Shown in pieces: positions 13,354 to 16,684 of a stretch of DNA of 16,684 nucleotides. Made by a program: the position numbers and the translations under genes. The DNA is from a bacterium UBA2214 (GTDB taxonomy: Bacteria > Zhuqueibacterota > Zhuqueibacteria > Residuimicrobiales > Residuimicrobiaceae), in NCBI GenBank assembly GCA_002327255.1, contig DCUM01000190.1, positions 1 to 16,684 of the forward strand. Direction: 5' to 3'. Below the pieces are notes generated by a model, which was not told the DNA's origin, made no database searches, and was given only the letters and a program-made list of their open reading frames with translations. Every line of letters begins with the position of its first letter. Within the stretch, counting starts at the first letter, position 1.

Positions 13354-14386
13354 GCGGTACTTTGCCTTTGTCCCCGCCTCCCCAGTCGTTGCGACTCTCG
13401 TCTCTGTTTTTTCACTGTCATGCAGCCAGGCGCCTGTGGCGACGGTTGAAAAAACGGCTTTCCTGATGGACACCGTGGTGACAATCAAGCTGTTTGTAGA
13501 GGTGCAGGAGAGCCGAACGGCGGCGGCGTTTCTGGATTCCGCGCTGGAGCGAATGGTTCGCCTGGAGGCGCTGGCCGATACTTACCAGCCGCAGAGCGAA
13601 ATCAGCCGGGTCAACCACACCGCGGCCCGCACCCGCGTCCATCTATCGCCCGCGCTCGCAGCCTTGCTGAAAAAGGCGGGGCGGATCGACAGCCTCTCCC
13701 GGGGCAGCTTTACCCCCGCCCTCGGAGCGCTCACGGCGCTGTGGGGATTCGGACGTCGCGATACAATGACCGTACCGTCAGCCGGAGAAATCCGCGAGGC
13801 GCTGCAGCATGTCGGTCAACCTACTTATCGCCTCTCGGGAGATTCGCTGGCCTTTGAGGATGCGGCAGCCGCTTTCGATCTCGGCGGCATTGCCAAAGGA
13901 TATGCCGTGGATGCCGCCATCGAATATTTGCGGGCGCAGGGGTTTACGGATGTCCAGGTGGATGCGGGCGGCGATTTGCGCGCCATGGCATCCGCCAGAA
14001 CGGCCGGCATGAGAAATGTCTATGTACGCCATCCGCTCAAAAGCGATGGCTTCTATGGCCGTTTTCCCCTGAATAACGGTGCTGTGGCGACATCGGGAGA
14101 TTACGAACGATTTTTTGTCGCGGAAGGCGTGCGTTATCACCACCTCCTCGATCCGCACACGGGCTATCCGGCGCGGGCGTGCCGCAGCGTCACCATCCTC
14201 GGCGAGGAGGCGGCTGCCTGCGATGCCCTGGCCACCGCCGTTTTTGTGCTGGGTCCGGAAAAAGGCATGGCCCTGGTGGAGCGCCTGCCCGGCATCGAGG
14301 GATTGATCGTCTTTGAAGAAAATGACACCTTGATATACAAAATCAGTACCGGCCTGGCGCCGGTTTTCGAATGGCTGGAACAGTAG
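13331..14386 (+). CDS. apbE: FAD:protein FMN transferase, lipoprotein-like
   Basis: A 351-residue ApbE-family protein. These Mg-dependent enzymes transfer FMN from FAD onto a Thr of extracytoplasmic flavoproteins such as NqrB/C and RnfD/G. Family motifs are MDTVVTIKL near 46-54, DLGGIAKGYAVD at 183-194, DAGGDLRA at 211-218, ATSGDYERFF at 253-262, HHLLDPHTGYPA at 270-281, and Asp298 and Thr302 in CDALATAVFVLG, which fit the metal site. The N-terminus, if begun at TTG 13331, has Arg/Lys at 2-9, a hydrophobic run, and Cys31 in FSLSC, an imperfect lipobox, consistent with ApbE being an exported lipoprotein. That start overlaps the polyprenyl synthase by 23 bases and lacks a clear ribosome-binding site. 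The next in-frame standard starts lie after the Cys, so I keep the TTG. No Nqr or Rnf genes are in the window. Confidence 0.9.
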   Translation: MRYPEKIKRYFAFVPASPVVATLVSVFSLSCSQAPVATVEKTAFLMDTVVTIKLFVEVQESRTAAAFLDSALERMVRLEALADTYQPQSEISRVNHTAARTRVHLSPALAALLKKAGRIDSLSRGSFTPALGALTALWGFGRRDTMTVPSAGEIREALQHVGQPTYRLSGDSLAFEDAAAAFDLGGIAKGYAVDAAIEYLRAQGFTDVQVDAGGDLRAMASARTAGMRNVYVRHPLKSDGFYGRFPLNNGAVATSGDYERFFVAEGVRYHHLLDPHTGYPARACRSVTILGEEAAACDALATAVFVLGPEKGMALVERLPGIEGLIVFEENDTLIYKISTGLAPVFEWLEQ

Positions 14387-14395
14387 GGAGGCAGG

Positions 14396-15337
14396 ATGCC
14401 CAGATCGCTGGTCACAGGAGGAGCGGGTTTTCTCGGTTCGCATTTGTGTGAGTATCTTTTGCAAAAGGGGCACCAGGTCATCGCCATGGATAATCTCTTG
14501 ACCGGGAGCATCGCCAATATCGAACATCTGCAGTGTGAAGCGTTCAAATTTATCAAACAAGATGTGACCGAATACATCTACATCGCCGGTGAGATCGATT
14601 ATGTCTTTCATTTTGCTTCTCCGGCCAGCCCGCTCGATTATCTGCAGCTGCCGATTCAGACCCTGAAGGTGGGCGCCCTTGGCACGCACAAGGCCCTGGG
14701 ATTGGCCATGGCCAAGAACGCGGGATTCTTGCTCGCCTCGACCTCCGAAGTCTATGGCGACCCCCTCATTCATCCGCAAAAGGAGGATTATTGGGGCAAT
14801 GTCAATCCGGTGGGGCCGCGCGGCGTCTATGACGAAGCCAAGCGTTTCGGCGAGGCGATCACCATGGCCTATCATCGCCATAAAGGGGTCAATACCAAGA
14901 TCGTGCGCATCTTCAATACCTATGGACCGCGCATGCGTCCCAATGACGGCCGCGCCATCCCGGCTTTCGTCCCCCAGGCCTTGCGCAACGAACCCATCAC
15001 CCTGTTTGGCGATGGCTCACAGACGCGCAGTTTCTGTTACGTAGATGATCTCATCGAGGGCATCCACCGGCTGATGATGTCCGATTATCACGAACCGGTG
15101 AATATCGGCAATCCCCATGAAATGACCATCAGGGAGATGGCGCAGGCCATCATCCGCCTGACGGGAAGCAAAAGCGAAGTGGTGACCCGGCCCCTGCCCG
15201 TCGATGATCCCAAGGTGCGGCAGCCGGATATCACGCTGGCGCGCAAACTGCTCGGCTGGGAGCCGCGCGTGGCATTGGAAGAGGGCCTGACCAGGACCAT
15301 CGCCTGGTTCCGGCAGGTTCTGCCCTCCTCACGGTAG
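14396..15337 (+). CDS. UDP-glucuronate decarboxylase-type NAD-dependent sugar epimerase/dehydratase
   Basis: A 313-residue extended SDR most like UDP-glucuronic acid decarboxylase (UXS), which makes UDP-xylose from UDP-glucuronate. The NAD motif TGGAGFLGSH is at 7-16. FHFASPASPLDY at 71-82, STSEVYGDP at 115-123 (Thr116, Glu118), catalytic Tyr145 and Lys149 in YDEAKR, RIFNTYGPRM at 171-180, DGSQTRSF at 206-213, NIGNPHE at 236-242 and Arg275 in RQPDI all fit the UXS pattern. The cofactor is tightly bound NAD, and the protein is cytoplasmic. It has a good ribosome-binding site (GGGAGG about 4-9 bases ahead) and follows apbE by 9 bases. A GT9 transferase begins 6 bases after its stop, so the two probably serve glycan synthesis. 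No gene for UDP-glucose dehydrogenase, which supplies the substrate, is in the window. A related dTDP- or UDP-sugar epimerase is the main alternative. Confidence 0.88.
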   Translation: MPRSLVTGGAGFLGSHLCEYLLQKGHQVIAMDNLLTGSIANIEHLQCEAFKFIKQDVTEYIYIAGEIDYVFHFASPASPLDYLQLPIQTLKVGALGTHKALGLAMAKNAGFLLASTSEVYGDPLIHPQKEDYWGNVNPVGPRGVYDEAKRFGEAITMAYHRHKGVNTKIVRIFNTYGPRMRPNDGRAIPAFVPQALRNEPITLFGDGSQTRSFCYVDDLIEGIHRLMMSDYHEPVNIGNPHEMTIREMAQAIIRLTGSKSEVVTRPLPVDDPKVRQPDITLARKLLGWEPRVALEEGLTRTIAWFRQVLPSSR

Positions 15338-15343
15338 GTGCGC

Positions 15344-16393
15344 ATGCCGGCCGATCCGAAACACATCGTGGTGATCCGCCTCAGTTCCATCGGCGATATC
15401 CTGCTGGCAACGCCGCTGCTGCGGGTTTTGCGGCGGCGATTTCCCGCGACGCGGATCGATGGTATCGTCAAAACCGCCTACGCGGATTTGCTGCGCACCA
15501 ACCCGCACATCGACCATCTCTGGACGCTCGATCCCGCTCGCGGCCGCGCCGGACTTGAAACACTCGGTGAAACGCTGGCGGCGCTCTCCTGTGATCTGGT
15601 GATCGATATCCATAAAAATTTTCGCAGCCTGGCGTTGCGGCGTCACATCCGCAGCGCCCGCGCGGTCGTGCTTAAAAAATATTATCTCAAACGTTGGCTC
15701 CTCGTCAAGACGGGCTGGAATCTCTACCGCGACGTGGTGCCGGTGCACCGGCGCTACATCGACACGGTGTCGGCCTGGGGCGTCCGCGACGATGGCCAGG
15801 GACTGGAATTTTACGTCGACCCGGCCGCAGCGGTGCCGATGAGAGCACGGCTTGCTCCGCTGCTGCAGGGGCGCCGGGTCGTCGGCATGGCGCCCGGGGC
15901 GGGATTTGCCACCAAGCGCTGGCCGGCGGAGAATTATCTGCAGCTGGCACGGCGGATGCTGCAGGAACAAGGGGCTGCTGTCATGCTTCTGGGCGGACCC
16001 GGGGATGCAGGCATCACCGCCGCGATCAGCGCGGAACTCGGCGCCGGTGTGCACGACCTGGCGGGGCAGCTCTCGCTCATGGAATCCGCGGCGGCCTTGA
16101 CGCATTGTGATCTGCTGGTCACCAACGATACCGGCCTGATGCACCTGGCTTCGGCGCTGCAGGTGCCGCTGCTGGCCCTGTTTGGACCGACCACGCGCGA
16201 ATTGGGTTTTTTTCCGCTGGGTACGCGTTCCCGGGTCCTCGAAGTGGAGGCGCTGTCGTGCCGGCCGTGCACGCACATGGGCAACCATCGCTGCCCTAAA
16301 AAACATTTTCGCTGCATGCGCGAAATCACGGTGGATGTCGTCGCTTCCTGTGTGGTGGAGGAATTGCGGCAACCCGTCATTCCTATCCTGTGA
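15344..16393 (+). CDS. Glycosyltransferase family 9 (heptosyltransferase-like)
   Basis: A 349-residue GT-B glycosyltransferase of family 9, whose known members add heptoses to the lipopolysaccharide inner core. Visible features are the N-terminal RLSSIGDILLATPLLR with Asp18 (the catalytic-type Asp in IGD), PGAGFATKRWP at 184-194 with Lys191, LLGGPGDAG at 215-223, TNDTGLMHLASAL at 260-272 with Asp262 and His267, and LFGPTTREL at 279-287. The C-terminal part has four cysteines, Cys306, 309, 317 and 324, in a CRPC...CPKKHFRCM pattern that recalls WaaF-type enzymes. It acts at the cytoplasmic face of the inner membrane. The ATG at 15344 is preferred to a GTG at 15338 because AGGTG precedes it, although the spacing is short. 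Its presence supports a lipopolysaccharide-type outer membrane. The donor sugar cannot be assigned, and no heptose-synthesis genes are nearby. Confidence 0.9.
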   Translation: MPADPKHIVVIRLSSIGDILLATPLLRVLRRRFPATRIDGIVKTAYADLLRTNPHIDHLWTLDPARGRAGLETLGETLAALSCDLVIDIHKNFRSLALRRHIRSARAVVLKKYYLKRWLLVKTGWNLYRDVVPVHRRYIDTVSAWGVRDDGQGLEFYVDPAAAVPMRARLAPLLQGRRVVGMAPGAGFATKRWPAENYLQLARRMLQEQGAAVMLLGGPGDAGITAAISAELGAGVHDLAGQLSLMESAAALTHCDLLVTNDTGLMHLASALQVPLLALFGPTTRELGFFPLGTRSRVLEVEALSCRPCTHMGNHRCPKKHFRCMREITVDVVASCVVEELRQPVIPIL

Positions 16394-16456
16394 ATGGCGG
16401 GCTGCCGGACGAGTGCACGTTCATGCATTCTGCCGGTTGCATCATTTGACATTGAG

Positions 16457-16463
16457 AGGAGGT
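16457..16463 (+). promoter_or_regulatory. Strong Shine-Dalgarno for the rsfS TTG start
   Basis: AGGAGGT is followed by CAT and then TTG at 16467. It is the best ribosome-binding match in the window and identifies the TTG as the start of a gene that has no ATG or GTG at the family N-terminus. Confidence 0.7.
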
Positions 16464-16466
16464 CAT

Positions 16467-16684
16467 TTGCAAAGCCGGGAATTGGCGGACAAGATCGCAC
16501 GCCTGGTCTGGGAAAAGAAGGCCGAGGAAATCCTCATCATGGATCTGCGGCAGCTGACCACCATGACCGATTATTTCGTCATCTGTTCCGTCGACAGCGA
16601 GGTTCAGGCGCGCGCCGTTCTGGAGCATGTTCAGGCATCCTTGCGCAGCGGGATGATCAAGCCGTGGCACGTCGAGGGCACGGC
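16467..16684 (+). CDS. rsfS: Ribosome silencing factor, 3' end beyond the window
   Basis: The first 72 codons of an RsfS/YbeB (Iojap) protein, cut off by the window edge. Family members bind ribosomal protein L14 (uL14) on the 50S subunit and block joining with 30S during starvation. The reading starts at TTG with an adjacent AGGAGGT. It begins with a helix (SRELADKIARLVWEKKAEEI), then the hallmark LIMDLRQL, DYFVICS and the VEG motif near the end (WHVEG), in the usual order and spacing for this family of roughly 110-130 residues. The gap from the GT9 gene is 73 bases with no clear terminator. In many bacteria rsfS lies near nadD or leuS, but what follows here is unseen. Function by homology is secure; the C-terminal third is not visible. 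Confidence 0.88.
   Translation, partial: MQSRELADKIARLVWEKKAEEILIMDLRQLTTMTDYFVICSVDSEVQARAVLEHVQASLRSGMIKPWHVEGT

Noticed and set aside
13778..14881. Minus-strand open frame (367 codons) across the apbE and UXS-type genes
   Set aside because: It spans two well-supported genes and their junction on the other strand, with no family-like motif. It is a codon-bias shadow, as are similar minus-strand frames at 12322-13281, 15329-16372 and 2950-3708.
16446..16451. Perfect TTGACA -35 hexamer before rsfS
   Set aside because: A -10 at normal spacing would fall at or after the start codon, and no TATAAT-like sequence is there.

Overview
The window is a gene-dense, GC-rich bacterial chromosome segment. 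All 13 supported genes lie on the + strand: 12 are complete and the last runs off the right edge. Gaps are short, the longest being 148 bases, and no stretch over 300 bases lacks a gene. I see no tRNA, rRNA, CRISPR array, insertion sequence or other mobile element. A family-9 heptosyltransferase-like enzyme and several signal-peptide proteins point to a diderm (Gram-negative) organism. The mix of a eukaryote-like pterin synthase, an SpoIVB-type S55 peptidase outside any sporulation context and an exported beta-propeller partner would suit an FCB-group or deep-branching lineage such as Calditrichota/KSB1. That taxonomic guess is inference only.

Left part (1-3678): a cytoplasmic M19 dipeptidase is followed, after an AT-richer candidate promoter, by a pterin set: 6-pyruvoyl-tetrahydropterin synthase (PTPS), GTP cyclohydrolase I (folE) and a short-chain dehydrogenase that begins one base after the folE stop. 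In order of chemistry, FolE makes dihydroneopterin triphosphate, PTPS converts it to 6-pyruvoyl-tetrahydropterin, and the reductase is a candidate for the sepiapterin-reductase step to a tetrahydrobiopterin-type cofactor. A UPF0173 metallo-beta-lactamase-fold hydrolase follows 35 bases later.

Middle part (3827-12288): after a 148-base gap comes a tightly packed run. It holds an exported S55 peptidase whose two conserved halves appear swapped relative to SpoIVB, an exported beta-propeller/Ig-like protein, an NrnA-like DHH phosphoesterase, and two cytoplasmic histidine kinases. Three of the four junctions overlap (ATGGTAA, TGATG and ATGA), which suggests translational coupling. The first kinase (GAF-PAS-HisKA-HATPase) probably works with the second (REC-PAS-PAS-HisKA-HATPase) as a branched phosphorelay. 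Both carry clustered cysteines in their sensor regions.

Right part (12303-16684): a good sigma-70-like promoter precedes a long-chain polyprenyl diphosphate synthase. The 3' end of that gene overlaps a lipoprotein-like ApbE flavin transferase. A UDP-glucuronate decarboxylase-type epimerase and a GT9 glycosyltransferase follow, consistent with quinone, redox and envelope biosynthesis. The window ends inside a TTG-initiated ribosome silencing factor gene (rsfS).
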